Positions 8,471-16,170 of a stretch of DNA of 39,718 nt are shown here, one piece after another. The stretch is from Ferruginibacter sp. (GTDB lineage Bacteria; Bacteroidota; Bacteroidia; Chitinophagales; Chitinophagaceae), in the NCBI GenBank assembly GCA_025351645.1, contig JANXVN010000112.1, positions 1 through 39,718 on the forward strand, read 5' to 3'. The position numbers were made by a program, and so were the translations under genes. The first letter of the stretch is position 1. Each line of letters starts with the position of its first letter. A model generated the notes under the pieces. The model worked only from the letters and a program-made list of their open reading frames with translations. It had not been told where the DNA came from and ran no database searches.

Positions 8471-9079
8471 TTATTTTATAGCGGCCTCGTAACGTTCTGT
8501 TGCTTTAGGCCAGTTTACTACGTTCCAAAAAGCAGCCAGGTAATCAGGGCGCTTGTTTTGGTATTTTAAGTAGTAAGCATGCTCCCAAACATCAACGCCC
8601 AAAACAGGTTTGCCTTTTATTTCTGCTACATCCATTAAAGGGTTATCCTGGTTTGGTGTAGATGAAATTTCAAGCTTACCATCTTTTAAAATCAGCCATG
8701 CCCAGCCGCTACCAAAACGGCCAACGCCTGCAGCTGAAAATTTTTCTTTAAATGCTTCAAACGTGCCAAATGCTGCATTGATAGCATCTGCCAATGCGCC
8801 TGTTGGGGTGCCACCGGCATTTGGCGCTAATGTTTCCCAAAAGAAACTATGGTTCCAATGGCCGCCACCATTGTTGCGGATGGCCGGTGGTAAAGTACCC
8901 GCTATTACTACTATTTCTTCAATTGTTTTTCCTTCGTTAGGCGTGCCTGCAAGGGCTTTGTTTAAATTGTCAACATAAGCCTGGTGATGTTTGCCATGGT
9001 GTATCTGCATGGTCAAAGTGTCTATAGAAGGCTCTAATGCATCGTGTGCATAAGGCAGAGCCGGTAATGTAAATGCCAT
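8471..9079 (-). CDS. sodA: Superoxide dismutase, Fe/Mn family
   Basis: 202 residues, the usual size for a cytoplasmic Fe/Mn superoxide dismutase, which converts superoxide to peroxide and oxygen. The metal ligands are visible: His27 (IHHGKHH), His77 ([11 protein letters not shown]), and Asp163 and His167 ([11 protein letters not shown]). The FGSGWAWL stretch and STPNQDNP resemble Mn-type or cambialistic enzymes, but the metal cannot be fixed from sequence, so the symbol is tentative (sodB possible). No signal peptide is present. The start fits the family ([17 protein letters not shown]). It has its own promoter (9125-9156) and terminator, so it is monocistronic. Confidence 0.97.
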   Translation of the reverse strand: MAFTLPALPYAHDALEPSIDTLTMQIHHGKHHQAYVDNLNKALAGTPNEGKTIEEIVVIAGTLPPAIRNNGGGHWNHSFFWETLAPNAGGTPTGALADAINAAFGTFEAFKEKFSAAGVGRFGSGWAWLILKDGKLEISSTPNQDNPLMDVAEIKGKPVLGVDVWEHAYYLKYQNKRPDYLAAFWNVVNWPKATERYEAAIK

Positions 9080-9124
9080 AGTTGTTAATTTAATGTTTTT
9101 AAAAATAGCTGCTTAATTATTATA

Positions 9125-9156
9125 CAAATTTAACGGGCTTATGTTGTGTTTGCAAA
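9125..9156 (-). promoter_or_regulatory. Promoter of sod (-33 and -7 boxes)
   Basis: On the minus strand TTTG (9153-9156), 20 bases, then TAAATTTG (9125-9132): both Bacteroidota boxes match fully at the canonical spacing. The expected leader before the ATG is about 40 bases. Confidence 0.7.
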
Positions 9157-9240
9157 TACAATTGTTCAACATTTTTGGGAAACCATTGTGAAAGATTGAC
9201 ATGATAATTGTTGCCATCATCTTTCCTTAAATAAAAATTT

Positions 9241-9630
9241 ATGCTTAAAGCGAGCTTGCTGGTTGTTACCTTTTTTGTTGCCACTCATTGTTTTAGCCAG
9301 GCTATTTCAGATACGGATGATAGTATACCAAAAAAGGACACTATTGTACTTGCTACAAAAGATGTTGGAATAAATATAGAGAAGCCATCTTTAAAAATTT
9401 ATCCCAATCCGGCAAAAAACAAAGTGTCTTTACAGGTAGCAGGTTTTGAAACAGGCATGGCCAAAGTAAGGATAATGGATGATAAAGGAAAAGTTGTAAG
9501 AGAAGATGACCGGCTGCTAAACAATGGCACTGACGAAATAAATATGTTTTTGCAGTTACAAGCCGGCATGTATTTTATAAGCGTGAGCGAGAAAAGCAAA
9601 GTGGTTAGAAAAAAATTAATGGTACTATAA
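9241..9630 (+). CDS. Minimal secreted protein with a type IX secretion sorting domain
   Basis: 129 residues. An N-terminal signal peptide (MLKASLLVVTFFVATHCFSQ, cleavage near residue 20) is followed by about 30 polar residues. The rest is a type A C-terminal sorting domain of the Por/type IX secretion system (LKIYPNPAKNKVSLQV, then GMYFISV and a basic KKLMVL end). Such domains normally follow a large cargo; here there is almost none. It would cross the inner membrane by Sec and be delivered to or beyond the outer membrane by T9SS. Function unknown; it could be a decayed remnant of a larger exported protein, though the frame is intact. Its stop abuts the stop of convergent tadA. Confidence 0.88.
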   Translation: MLKASLLVVTFFVATHCFSQAISDTDDSIPKKDTIVLATKDVGINIEKPSLKIYPNPAKNKVSLQVAGFETGMAKVRIMDDKGKVVREDDRLLNNGTDEINMFLQLQAGMYFISVSEKSKVVRKKLMVL

Positions 9631-10068
9631 TTATCGCCTTGCCCTAAAAAAATCCTTCATCAGCAAAGCGCATTCATTGTGCAAAATACCGCCGGTAACA
9701 GTAGTTTTTGGGTGAAAAGGAGATGTGCTTCCAGCTATTCTTTTATACCCGTTCTTCTCATCTTCTGCACCATACACAATACGGTTTATCTTGCTCCAGT
9801 ACAAAGCGCCGCTGCACATAAGGCATGGCTGTACAGTAACAAATAAAGTTGCTTCGGGCAAGTACTTGCTGCCTAAAAAATTAAAGGCAGCGGTTAAGGC
9901 AATTATTTCAGCGTGGGCGGTGCTGTCAATTAATTTTTCTACCTGGTTATAGCCTTTGGCAATAATGCGCCCGTTCATAACAATGATAGCGCCTACAGGT
10001 ACTTCGCCTTCATCAAAAGCCTGCTGTGCTTCTTTAAGCGCTTGCTGCATATAGTGTCCATCCGTCAT
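9631..10068 (-). CDS. tadA: tRNA-specific adenosine deaminase / nucleoside deaminase
   Basis: 145 residues from the ATG at 10068. An upstream in-frame TTG at 10092 overlaps the promoter box and is unlikely. It belongs to the cytidine-deaminase-fold family, and the zinc site is clear: HAEIIAL (His52, catalytic Glu54) and PCLMCSGAL (Cys82, Cys85). TadA makes inosine at the wobble base of tRNA-Arg(ACG); close relatives deaminate guanine, so the substrate assignment is probable but not certain. It is cytoplasmic. The 3' end is directly adjacent to the convergent T9SS-tail gene with no spacer and no visible terminator. Confidence 0.9.
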   Translation of the reverse strand: MTDGHYMQQALKEAQQAFDEGEVPVGAIIVMNGRIIAKGYNQVEKLIDSTAHAEIIALTAAFNFLGSKYLPEATLFVTVQPCLMCSGALYWSKINRIVYGAEDEKNGYKRIAGSTSPFHPKTTVTGGILHNECALLMKDFFRARR

Positions 10069-10089
10069 AAAAATGATATTACTTTGCTG

Positions 10090-10097
10090 CAAAATTA
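10090..10097 (-). promoter_or_regulatory. -7 box for tadA
   Basis: TAATTTTG on the minus strand, a full TAnnTTTG match, 21 bases before the chosen ATG. It argues against the upstream TTG start. Confidence 0.55.
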
Positions 10098-10200
10098 TCG
10101 GTATCGGTTTATAAACGTAATTATAAATAGGGCATCATCCTGCAATAATAATTGCCAAGCACTACAGAAATATAAAACTTTAAATTGAATTAGGTGTTAC

Positions 10201-10425
10201 ATGCGCAAAGTGGCGTTGTTATTAGTTTTAGTTGGCTTCTGCTTACTTTTTTTCTTGATAAAAAAAAGTAACAAAAAAAATCAAGCCCGCCCGGATGGGG
10301 CTAAAAATAAAAAGGCTGAAAAATTAAACGTTGCCCTAAAATTAAAGAACTCGCCGCCAGACTCCAATACTTTGTTAACTGGTCCGGGGTCAGACAACGT
10401 TGATTTCTTAACGGTCAACATTTAA
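10201..10425 (+). CDS. Small single-pass membrane protein, unknown
   Basis: 74 residues. I do not recognise it. Residues 4-20 (VALLLVLVGFCLLFFLI) form one strong membrane segment with a positive start (MRK) and a very basic stretch straight after it (KKSNKKNQARPDGAKNKK), giving an anchored protein with a short tail. No lipobox or conserved Cys is present. It lies between divergent tadA and the glutathione peroxidase gene, which has its own promoter. It could be a lineage-specific small protein; coding status rests on the N-terminal topology and on an in-frame ATG directly after a purine-poor leader, so it is moderately sure. Confidence 0.55.
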   Translation: MRKVALLLVLVGFCLLFFLIKKSNKKNQARPDGAKNKKAEKLNVALKLKNSPPDSNTLLTGPGSDNVDFLTVNI

Positions 10426-10439
10426 TTTTTCTAGCACTA

Positions 10440-10470
10440 TTTATTAAATGCCTTTACTAGCTTATGTTTG
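10440..10470 (+). promoter_or_regulatory. Promoter of the glutathione peroxidase operon
   Basis: TTTA (10440-10443), 19 bases, TATGTTTG (10463-10470): a full -7 match at canonical spacing, 31 bases before the first ATG of the gene. Confidence 0.6.
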
Positions 10471-10501
10471 CGCATGTAGCACCTAATTCTAACTTTAAAT
10501 A

Positions 10502-11101
10502 ATGATAACAGCAATGACGATAAAACAACGCATCCTTAAATCAGCCTACCCTTTTTTAATGTGGGTTAGTGGCTTAAAAAATACATCTTCAAAAATTAAA
10601 GTAAATGTAGATAATACAGTTCCACAGGTGCCTATTTATACTATTAAAGCTACGCTGATAAATGATAGCCAGTTTCCTATGGCAAGCCTGAAAGGCAAAA
10701 AGATATTGCTCGTAAACACAGCATCTGATTGTGGCTATACCAACCAGTATGAAGACTTAGAAAAATTGTACAAAATGTTTGAAGGGAAGCTAGTGGTACT
10801 GGGCTTTCCGGCAAATGATTTTAAAGAGCAGGAAAAAGATACTAATGAAGCTATTGCTAGCTTTTGCAAAGTAAATTTCGGCGTAACTTTTCCGTTGATG
10901 AAGAAAAGTAGTGTAGTAAAAAATGCCGCTCAAAATGAGGTGTTTAAGTGGCTGAGCGATGCCAGTAAAAATGGCTGGAACAACCAGGCGCCCGTCTGGA
11001 ATTTTTCAAAATACCTGGTGGATGAAACTGGTGCCCTTACTAATTATTTCGACCCATCTGTACCGCCGTTAAGCGAAGAAGTGCTAAAGGCTATTGAATA
11101 A
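10502..11101 (+). CDS. Glutathione peroxidase family protein (Cys type)
   Basis: 199 residues; a second in-frame ATG at residue 5 is an alternative start. The GPx domain begins near residue 43. The peroxidatic Cys77 is in NTASDCGYTNQY, followed by GFPANDFKEQE with Gln110 and by WNFSKYLV (Trp166, Asn167). Cys122 (FCKVNFGVTFP) is the likely resolving Cys, so it probably uses thioredoxin rather than glutathione (inference). It reduces hydrogen or lipid peroxides. The first 40 residues are an extension with a hydrophobic patch (AYPFLMWVSGL) that could attach it to the membrane. It leads a likely three-gene operon with the next two genes (gaps of 36 and 5 bases). Confidence 0.93.
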   Translation: MITAMTIKQRILKSAYPFLMWVSGLKNTSSKIKVNVDNTVPQVPIYTIKATLINDSQFPMASLKGKKILLVNTASDCGYTNQYEDLEKLYKMFEGKLVVLGFPANDFKEQEKDTNEAIASFCKVNFGVTFPLMKKSSVVKNAAQNEVFKWLSDASKNGWNNQAPVWNFSKYLVDETGALTNYFDPSVPPLSEEVLKAIE

Positions 11102-11137
11102 ATCAACTGCTATTTTTTATCTTACTAAATAAAAAAG

Positions 11138-11668
11138 ATGTTTACAAAAACCGATATTGAAAAATATTTTATAGCAGAAAAAAGCGCAAGCTTTGCTATT
11201 ACTATTATTGGTGCGGCTGCGATAATATTGGCATTGGTATTTTTCTTTTACCTTAAAACCAACTGGCATAAAGGCTTTGCCGTACCTTTTATTATTGTAG
11301 GCCTGCTGCACTTAACTGCTGGCTATACCGTGTACAAAAGTTGTGATGAAAAGCGCAAACAAAATGTATACGCTTACGATATGAACCCTGACCAACTAAA
11401 AAATAATGAACTGCCCAGGATGGAAATGCTGCGCAACAATTTTAAAATTTTTAAAGCTCTCGAAGTTGTATTATTGTTACTAGGCATTGGCTTATTTTTT
11501 TATTTTCGTCATAATGCCGATAACACTTTTTGGGTAGGCTTCGGTATTGCGCTTGCTATTGAAGCCGCTATTACTTTAGGCTTCAATTTTATAGGCAATA
11601 AAAATGCTACTAAATATACCAACGGATTGCAGCGCCTTATGCATACATCTGTAAATAAAAACCAATAG
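11138..11668 (+). CDS. Four-segment membrane protein, unknown
   Basis: 176 residues; family not recognised. Four hydrophobic segments are visible, at about 18-40 (FAITIIGAAAIILALVFFF), 48-66, 108-124 (LEVVLLLLGIGLFFYF) and 131-152. A polar loop of about 40 residues between the second and third holds KSCDEKRKQN. It is probably an inner-membrane protein with both ends inside. It lies 36 bases after the glutathione peroxidase gene and 5 bases before the ACT-domain gene, so it is probably cotranscribed with both. No catalytic motif is seen. Confidence 0.8.
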   Translation: MFTKTDIEKYFIAEKSASFAITIIGAAAIILALVFFFYLKTNWHKGFAVPFIIVGLLHLTAGYTVYKSCDEKRKQNVYAYDMNPDQLKNNELPRMEMLRNNFKIFKALEVVLLLLGIGLFFYFRHNADNTFWVGFGIALAIEAAITLGFNFIGNKNATKYTNGLQRLMHTSVNKNQ

Positions 11669-11673
11669 TTATT

Positions 11674-12078
11674 ATGAAAGCTGAAACTAACCTGCAACAA
11701 CTGCTACGGACTATGCAGCCTATACTAAACAAAGGCGAGTATGTTTTTTGCGAGCTAAAAACGCTTGCCAATGTTGACTTGCAAGATGTGCTTTTCTTTT
11801 TTAGGGAAGATGAAGGAAGCACTATTTTAGTAACCAAAGCTTATGCGGATAAAAATCAATTTGCTTATGAGTATGTAACAGCCTGGATAACGCTAAACGT
11901 ATATTCATCGCTACAGGCAGTAGGCTTAACGGCAGCTTTTTCAACTGCTTTAGCTAGCAGCAATATTAGCTGCAATGTAGTAGCAGCCTATAACCACGAC
12001 CATATTTTTGTTGCGTTAAATGATGGCGCCAACGCAATGGAAATATTAAAGAAGCTTGCTGCCTCGGCAAATAGTTAA
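11674..12078 (+). CDS. ACT-domain protein (COG3602-like)
   Basis: 134 residues. The pattern fits the small family of stand-alone ACT proteins related to the regulatory domain of amino-acid enzymes: LLRTMQPILNKGEYVFCEL at the start, then FREDEGSTILVTK, the conserved WITLNVYSSLQAVGLTAAFSTAL helix region and CNVVAAYNHDHIFV at the end. These presumably bind an amino acid or similar ligand; no partner enzyme is fused here. It is cytoplasmic. Last gene of the probable glutathione peroxidase operon; convergent with dusB, 13 bases apart. Confidence 0.85.
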   Translation: MKAETNLQQLLRTMQPILNKGEYVFCELKTLANVDLQDVLFFFREDEGSTILVTKAYADKNQFAYEYVTAWITLNVYSSLQAVGLTAAFSTALASSNISCNVVAAYNHDHIFVALNDGANAMEILKKLAASANS

Positions 12079-12091
12079 GCAGCTAATTATG

Positions 12092-13129
12092 CTACACCGG
12101 ACATTTCTCATGATAATTAATCAGCTCAATCGGCGTTTTTTCAAATTGATACCCGGCATACTTTATAACTATTTCATCCAGCACCGCATCAATTTCTTCC
12201 ACCGTTTTTAGAGTAACCAATTGATAGCGGTATTCTTTTATGCCCGGCAAGCCTTTTAAATAATTAGCGTAGTGGCGGCGCATTTCAAAAATACCCACCA
12301 CTGGCCCCTTCCATTCAAATGACTTGTGCAGGTGTTTTTTGCATACTTCAATCCTGTCTTCAATAGTAGGCGATGGCAGATGCTCGCCCGTTTTAAGGAA
12401 GTGTTTTATCTCTTCAAATATCCATGGGTAACCAATAGCTGCACGGCCAATCATAATGCCATCTACGCCATATTTATTTTTATATTCAAGGGCTTTCTGC
12501 GGACTATCAATATCTCCATTGCCAAAAATCGGTATCTGTATGCGGGGGTTATTTTTTACTTTGCCAATCAATTCCCAATCTGCATGGCCCTTGTACATTT
12601 GCGAGCGGGTGCGCCCGTGTATGGCCAGGGCCTTAATGCCCACATCCTGCAAGCGCTCAGCAACTTCTTCAATATTACGGGTATCATCATCCCAGCCCAG
12701 CCTGGTTTTTACGGTAACCGGCAACGAGGTAGACCTTACAACCGCAGCAGTTAAACGTACCATTAAATCAATGTCTTTCAACACGCCGGCACCAGCGCCT
12801 TTCATAGCAACTTTTTTAACCGGGCAGCCAAAATTAATGTCCAGTAAATCCGGGTTGGTAACATCTACAATTTTGGCGGCCAAGGCAAGGCTCTCTTCAT
12901 CGCCCCCAAAAATTTGTATGCCCACTGGTTTCTCGTAATCAAAAATATCCAGCTTTTGGCGGCTCTTTATTGCATCCCTTATAAGCCCTTCGCTCGAAAT
13001 AAATTCTGTGTACATAAGGTCTGCACCCTTGTCTTTGCAAACAGCCCTAAACGGCGGGTCGCTTACATCCTCCATGGGTGCTAATAATAAAGGAAAATCA
13101 GGAAGTTGTATGTTACCGATGGAAGGCAT
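12092..13129 (-). CDS. dusB: tRNA-dihydrouridine synthase
   Basis: 345 residues, full length. It is an FMN-dependent TIM-barrel enzyme that reduces uridines in the tRNA D loop using NADPH. Visible: the N-terminal FMN strand LLLAPMEDVSDPPFR (about 14-28), the catalytic Cys102 in DINFGCPVKKV, KTRLGWDD, the AIHGRTRSQMYKG loop and the phosphate-binding GNGDI and GRAAIGYPWIF segments. The overall form is DusB-like. A single gene: convergent with the ACT-domain gene and divergent from the CPBP protease gene. The start is supported by the family's usual N-terminus. Confidence 0.96.
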   Translation of the reverse strand: MPSIGNIQLPDFPLLLAPMEDVSDPPFRAVCKDKGADLMYTEFISSEGLIRDAIKSRQKLDIFDYEKPVGIQIFGGDEESLALAAKIVDVTNPDLLDINFGCPVKKVAMKGAGAGVLKDIDLMVRLTAAVVRSTSLPVTVKTRLGWDDDTRNIEEVAERLQDVGIKALAIHGRTRSQMYKGHADWELIGKVKNNPRIQIPIFGNGDIDSPQKALEYKNKYGVDGIMIGRAAIGYPWIFEEIKHFLKTGEHLPSPTIEDRIEVCKKHLHKSFEWKGPVVGIFEMRRHYANYLKGLPGIKEYRYQLVTLKTVEEIDAVLDEIVIKYAGYQFEKTPIELINYHEKCPV

Positions 13130-13205
13130 AATTTATATTTGTACTTATTTAGTTGCTTGTTGTTACCCAATAAGGCTTTTAACAAACAACTGTAAACTAA
13201 AATGA

Positions 13206-13219
13206 GTGTAAATTTACAC
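13206..13219. promoter_or_regulatory. 14-bp perfect palindrome upstream of the CPBP gene
   Basis: GTGTAAATTTACAC is a perfect palindrome in the dusB/CPBP divergent gap, 17 bases before the CPBP ATG. It could be an operator for a dimeric regulator, or chance in an AT-rich gap. The centre TAAATTTA also resembles a -7 box. Confidence 0.35.
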
Positions 13220-13236
13220 ACTTATATGCAATCACT

Positions 13237-14256
13237 ATGGCGCATTTTGCAACTAAACGTTTTAATTACTGGGGGCAGTTAGGGGTTTTAACAGCTTTTT
13301 GTGGCGGCGGGCTTATAGTTGGTGGCATTTTAAGCCTGGTGCCGCTGCTTGGCATTTTGCATTTAAAAGACCTTGCCGGAGGTTCCTCTAACAAAGTAAT
13401 GGCTAATTTAATGGTGCCTGCAAATGCTACTGCAGTACGGTGGATGCAATTTATAAGCACCCTCTTCCTCTTTTTTTTACCACCATTTTTTTATGCGCTT
13501 GTTTGCCATCAAAAGCCATCCTTGCATTTGGGTTTTAAGCATAAAGTTAATTTGCCGCAAATAGTAATCATTGTTTTGCTGATGCTTGCCTGCATGCCAT
13601 TGATAGATTCATTGCAACAAATCACGCTAAAGTTCCCCTGGTCAAAAGCCACCCTGCTACGGTTTGATTTAGCAGAGCAGGAATACAATAAAGAAATCAG
13701 CGTTATTGCCCGGATGGATAATTTTTCCGATTACATAATCGCTATGATAATGGTAGCTTTTTTACCCGCCCTATTTGAAGAAACTTTATTTAGGGGCGGC
13801 TTACAAAACTTATTATCCCGCTGGTTTAAAAAGCCAATCATTGCAATTATTATTACCTCCATAATTTTTAGCGCCATACACGGCTCATACCTTGGGTTTT
13901 TAAGCAGGGTAGCATTGAGCGTAATTTTGGGTTGGATGTATTACCGCACCGGCAACTTATGGCTAAGCGCCATCGCTCACTTTTTTAATAATGGCTTTGG
14001 CATAACGGCCCTATATTTTTCAACAAAACCAGGCGAAAAACTTGACCCAACAAAATTCGACGCCCACCTGCCTTTATGGATGGGGCTTGTAAGCGCGGCG
14101 GCTATATACGGCTTGTTTACCTTGTTTGAAAAAGCCAGCAAAGGCAGCATCGACCGGCCAGGACAAGAAGTTTTGATAGAAGATTATATAGATACTAATA
14201 ACCCTTTTTTAGCCGAGATAGAAAATATCGGCCACACCGATCAACCACCTATTTAA
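13237..14256 (+). CDS. CPBP-family intramembrane metalloprotease
   Basis: 339 residues with about eight hydrophobic segments from residue 13 to about 310. The CPBP (CAAX protease/Abi) signature is complete: motif 1 PALFEETLFRGGLQ has Glu181, Glu182 and Arg186; motif 2 has His215 (FSAIHGSYLGF); motif 3 has His248 (AIAHFFNN). These line the active site of Rce1-like membrane glutamyl proteases. The role in Bacteroidota is not known. The last ~30 residues are a soluble acidic tail (VLIEDYIDTNNPFLAE). Its stop overlaps the cdsA start by one base, so the two are translationally coupled. Confidence 0.92.
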   Translation: MAHFATKRFNYWGQLGVLTAFCGGGLIVGGILSLVPLLGILHLKDLAGGSSNKVMANLMVPANATAVRWMQFISTLFLFFLPPFFYALVCHQKPSLHLGFKHKVNLPQIVIIVLLMLACMPLIDSLQQITLKFPWSKATLLRFDLAEQEYNKEISVIARMDNFSDYIIAMIMVAFLPALFEETLFRGGLQNLLSRWFKKPIIAIIITSIIFSAIHGSYLGFLSRVALSVILGWMYYRTGNLWLSAIAHFFNNGFGITALYFSTKPGEKLDPTKFDAHLPLWMGLVSAAAIYGLFTLFEKASKGSIDRPGQEVLIEDYIDTNNPFLAEIENIGHTDQPPI

Positions 14257-14924
14257 TGGCCATCAATATTGAAACCTTACGTACACGTGCTTTAACCGCA
14301 GTAGTTTTTGTAGCCGTAATGCTAACCGGCTTGCTATGGAACAGCAATAGCTTCATCATCCTAATTACCATTGTGCATTTTGGCTGCTGGTACGAGTTTA
14401 TAAAACTGATGAAGAAAATTTACGGCGCCCAATACCTTAAATATTGTTTGCTTGGGCTCATCTACATCACCATGCCCATCTGCATGCTGATAGATATGCG
14501 GCTACAAGGTCGTTCCTCTTATTACGACCTCGGTTACATTTTGCCCTGCACCATTATTTTTTCCATCTGGATAAACGATACCATGGCCTACATCGTTGGC
14601 TCTTTCATCGGCAAAACGCCGTTCTCAAAAATATCCCCCAAAAAAACATGGGAAGGTACCATTGGCGGCGCCATTTTATGCGTGGTAGTAATTGGCGTAG
14701 CAGGGTATTTTTACCTTAATAATTATTCTACGCCCGCCATCATCGCCGCCATTTGCGCTGTGTTTGGCACCGCTGGCGACCTGTTGGAAAGCAAGCTAAA
14801 ACGCATGGCCAACGTAAAAGACAGCGGCACCATAATGCCAGGCCACGGAGGTTTCCTGGATCGCTTCGATTCATTGCTGGTAGCAGTGCCCTTTGTATGG
14901 CTATTTGTAAAACTGGTTTCCTAA
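14256..14924 (+). CDS. cdsA: Phosphatidate cytidylyltransferase
   Basis: 222 residues; shorter than E. coli CdsA (285) because of fewer N-terminal membrane segments. It makes CDP-diacylglycerol from phosphatidate and CTP in the inner membrane. The family signature is complete near the C-terminus: SKLKRMANVKDSGTIMPGHG followed by GFLDRFDS, with the Asp and His of the metal site. KISPKKTWEGTIGG lies upstream. About six membrane segments. Start overlaps the CPBP stop (TAATG). CDP-diacylglycerol leads to phosphatidylserine, the substrate of the next gene's product (psd). No terminator is seen straight after it; a repeat-rich 500-bp gap follows. Confidence 0.95.
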   Translation: MAINIETLRTRALTAVVFVAVMLTGLLWNSNSFIILITIVHFGCWYEFIKLMKKIYGAQYLKYCLLGLIYITMPICMLIDMRLQGRSSYYDLGYILPCTIIFSIWINDTMAYIVGSFIGKTPFSKISPKKTWEGTIGGAILCVVVIGVAGYFYLNNYSTPAIIAAICAVFGTAGDLLESKLKRMANVKDSGTIMPGHGGFLDRFDSLLVAVPFVWLFVKLVS

Positions 14925-14973
14925 ATTATGCGTCATAAACTCATAACTCCTAACTTATAATTTATAACTAAAA

Positions 14974-15080
14974 CTGGGGCGTGCCCCAAGCCGCGGCGGC
15001 AAGGGGCCGGGCTATTCACTACAATCTTTTTTTGCGGGCGGCCCGACAAAAAAAGGATTTTCGTTACTATCCCTCACGCG
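14974..15080 (+). repeat. GC-rich structured repeat R3 (ends GGGGCGTG ... CTCACGCG)
   Basis: Nested palindromes: GGGGC-GT-GCCCC at 14976-14987; an inner hairpin with ACAATCTTTTTTTG facing CAAAAAAAGGATTTT and, in its loop, CGGGC-G-GCCCG; and near-complementary outer ends (GGGCGTG and CTCACGC). The order GGGGCCGGGCTATTCACTAC, T-run, A-run, TTCGTTACTATCCCTCACGC is one I associate with dispersed intergenic repeats in Bacteroidota genomes; this is recollection, not a search. Only one copy is in the window. Confidence 0.6.
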
Positions 15081-15225
15081 TCAGTACGAAGAGTATTCGT
15101 TTTCTATAAAACAAACTAGTCGAAGGTTTCAGAGACTCCCAATTTGCCGTAACCAGTCATACTATGGCGTCAAACTGATTACTATGGTCGGCACTAATAG
15201 CGTTTTTCCAATGTTGGCATATCTA

Positions 15226-15334
15226 TCAAAACTTATCTTCGTTCCCCCATTGCCCCTTTCGTTAAAGAAATCATCTGCCAATTTTACTTGTATCAAAACT
15301 TACCTGCTTTGCCCCATTGCCCCTTTGCGTGAAA
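15226..15334 (+). repeat. Pair of diverged direct repeats (about 40 bp, 67 bp apart)
   Basis: TCAAAACTTATCTTCGTTCC followed by CCCATTGCCCCTTTCG (15226 on) is repeated as TCAAAACTTACCTGCTTTGC followed by CCCATTGCCCCTTTGCG (15293 on). The first unit contains TATCTTCG, which resembles a -7 box, so the repeats may be duplicated promoter pieces ahead of psd. Confidence 0.5.
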
Positions 15335-15399
15335 AAGCCTTGCACTTGCACTAAATAAAACTTAACCGCACATGCTTCTCTGCGTGAAACAAAACTCCG

Positions 15400-15407
15400 T
15401 ACATTTG
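15400..15407 (+). promoter_or_regulatory. -7 box for psd
   Basis: TACATTTG, a full TAnnTTTG match, 18 bases before the chosen psd ATG. It lies downstream of the first possible ATG (15372), which excludes that longer start for this transcript. Confidence 0.55.
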
Positions 15408-15425
15408 CCGTTCAATTTTTTATGC

Positions 15426-16085
15426 ATGACCATTCACAGAGAAGGATTTAAATCCATTGCCATTGGCGCCCTTATATTCGGCGCAATCAACCTAATTTAT
15501 TTTTATTTTTTTAGCTCGGCATTGCCATGGCTTGGCTGGGTGCTTTTTTTTGCCACGCTTTTTTTATTGCTTTTTTTAATTTCTTTTTTCCGCATACCCA
15601 ACCGTAACTTAACCATCCACGATAACGCCATTGTAGCACCTGCAGATGGCAAAGTAGTAGTAATTGAAGAAATTGTTGATGTAGAGTATTTTAAAGATAA
15701 ACGCCTGCAGGTATCCATTTTTATGAGCCCCGCCAACGTGCATGTAAATCGAAACCCAATAAGTGGTACCGTAATTTACAGCAAATACCACAAAGGCAAA
15801 TACCTGGTAGCATGGCATCCCAAATCATCTACAGATAATGAACGTTACTCGGTTGTATTAAAAAAAGGCGATACAGAAATCTTAGTAAAGCAAATTGCCG
15901 GGGCATTGGCAAAACGCATTGTAAATTACCTGCAGGTAGGCCAAAAAGTTAGCCAAACGCAAGAGTTTGGCTTCATTAAATTTGGCAGCCGTGTAGACCT
16001 TCTGTTACCTATCGGCACCAAAATTAATGTAGCGCTCAACCAGGTAGTAAAAGGCGGCGTAACAGTAATCGCAACGTTGAGCTAA
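15426..16085 (+). CDS. psd: Phosphatidylserine decarboxylase, short type
   Basis: 219 residues from the ATG at 15426. It decarboxylates phosphatidylserine to phosphatidylethanolamine in the inner membrane. Two membrane segments lie at about 10-30 and 34-54. The catalytic domain follows, with APADGKVVVIEE (Asp74), the MSPANVHVNRNP strand (His106) and the self-cleavage site FIKFGSRVDLLLP. Cleavage between Gly187 and Ser188 would create the pyruvoyl group and split the chain into a large beta and a small alpha subunit. GSR rather than GST is usual for this short, archaeal-like class. Pathway partner of cdsA upstream; pssA is not in the window. Confidence 0.95.
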   Translation: MTIHREGFKSIAIGALIFGAINLIYFYFFSSALPWLGWVLFFATLFLLLFLISFFRIPNRNLTIHDNAIVAPADGKVVVIEEIVDVEYFKDKRLQVSIFMSPANVHVNRNPISGTVIYSKYHKGKYLVAWHPKSSTDNERYSVVLKKGDTEILVKQIAGALAKRIVNYLQVGQKVSQTQEFGFIKFGSRVDLLLPIGTKINVALNQVVKGGVTVIATLS

Positions 16086-16170
16086 ATCCTTTTAAAGTTT
16101 AACAATGGGTGCTTGGCAAAAAATAATTTTATAAGTATATTTATTTTCTATCAACCAAAAGTTAACGAGT

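Larger units (their letters stand above)
14925..15425. other. Repeat-rich gap between cdsA and psd
   Basis: About 500 bases with no gene. It holds a GC-rich dispersed-type repeat (14974-15080, listed), a stretch with no recognisable content (15081-15225), and a pair of diverged direct repeats (15226-15265 and 15293-15334, listed). The psd promoter box lies at the right end. The sharp change from AT-rich flanks to GC-rich repeat suggests successive insertions. Confidence 0.65.

Noticed and set aside
10069..10092. Longer tadA start at an upstream TTG
   Set aside because: The TTG overlaps the -7 promoter box, and the family start fits the ATG at 10068.
12456..12938. 160-residue open frame antisense to dusB
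   Set aside because: Lies wholly inside the full-length dusB gene and has no motif or start signal.
15372..15425. Longer psd start at ATG 15372
   Set aside because: It lies upstream of the -7 box at 15400-15407; the added residues do not resemble Psd.
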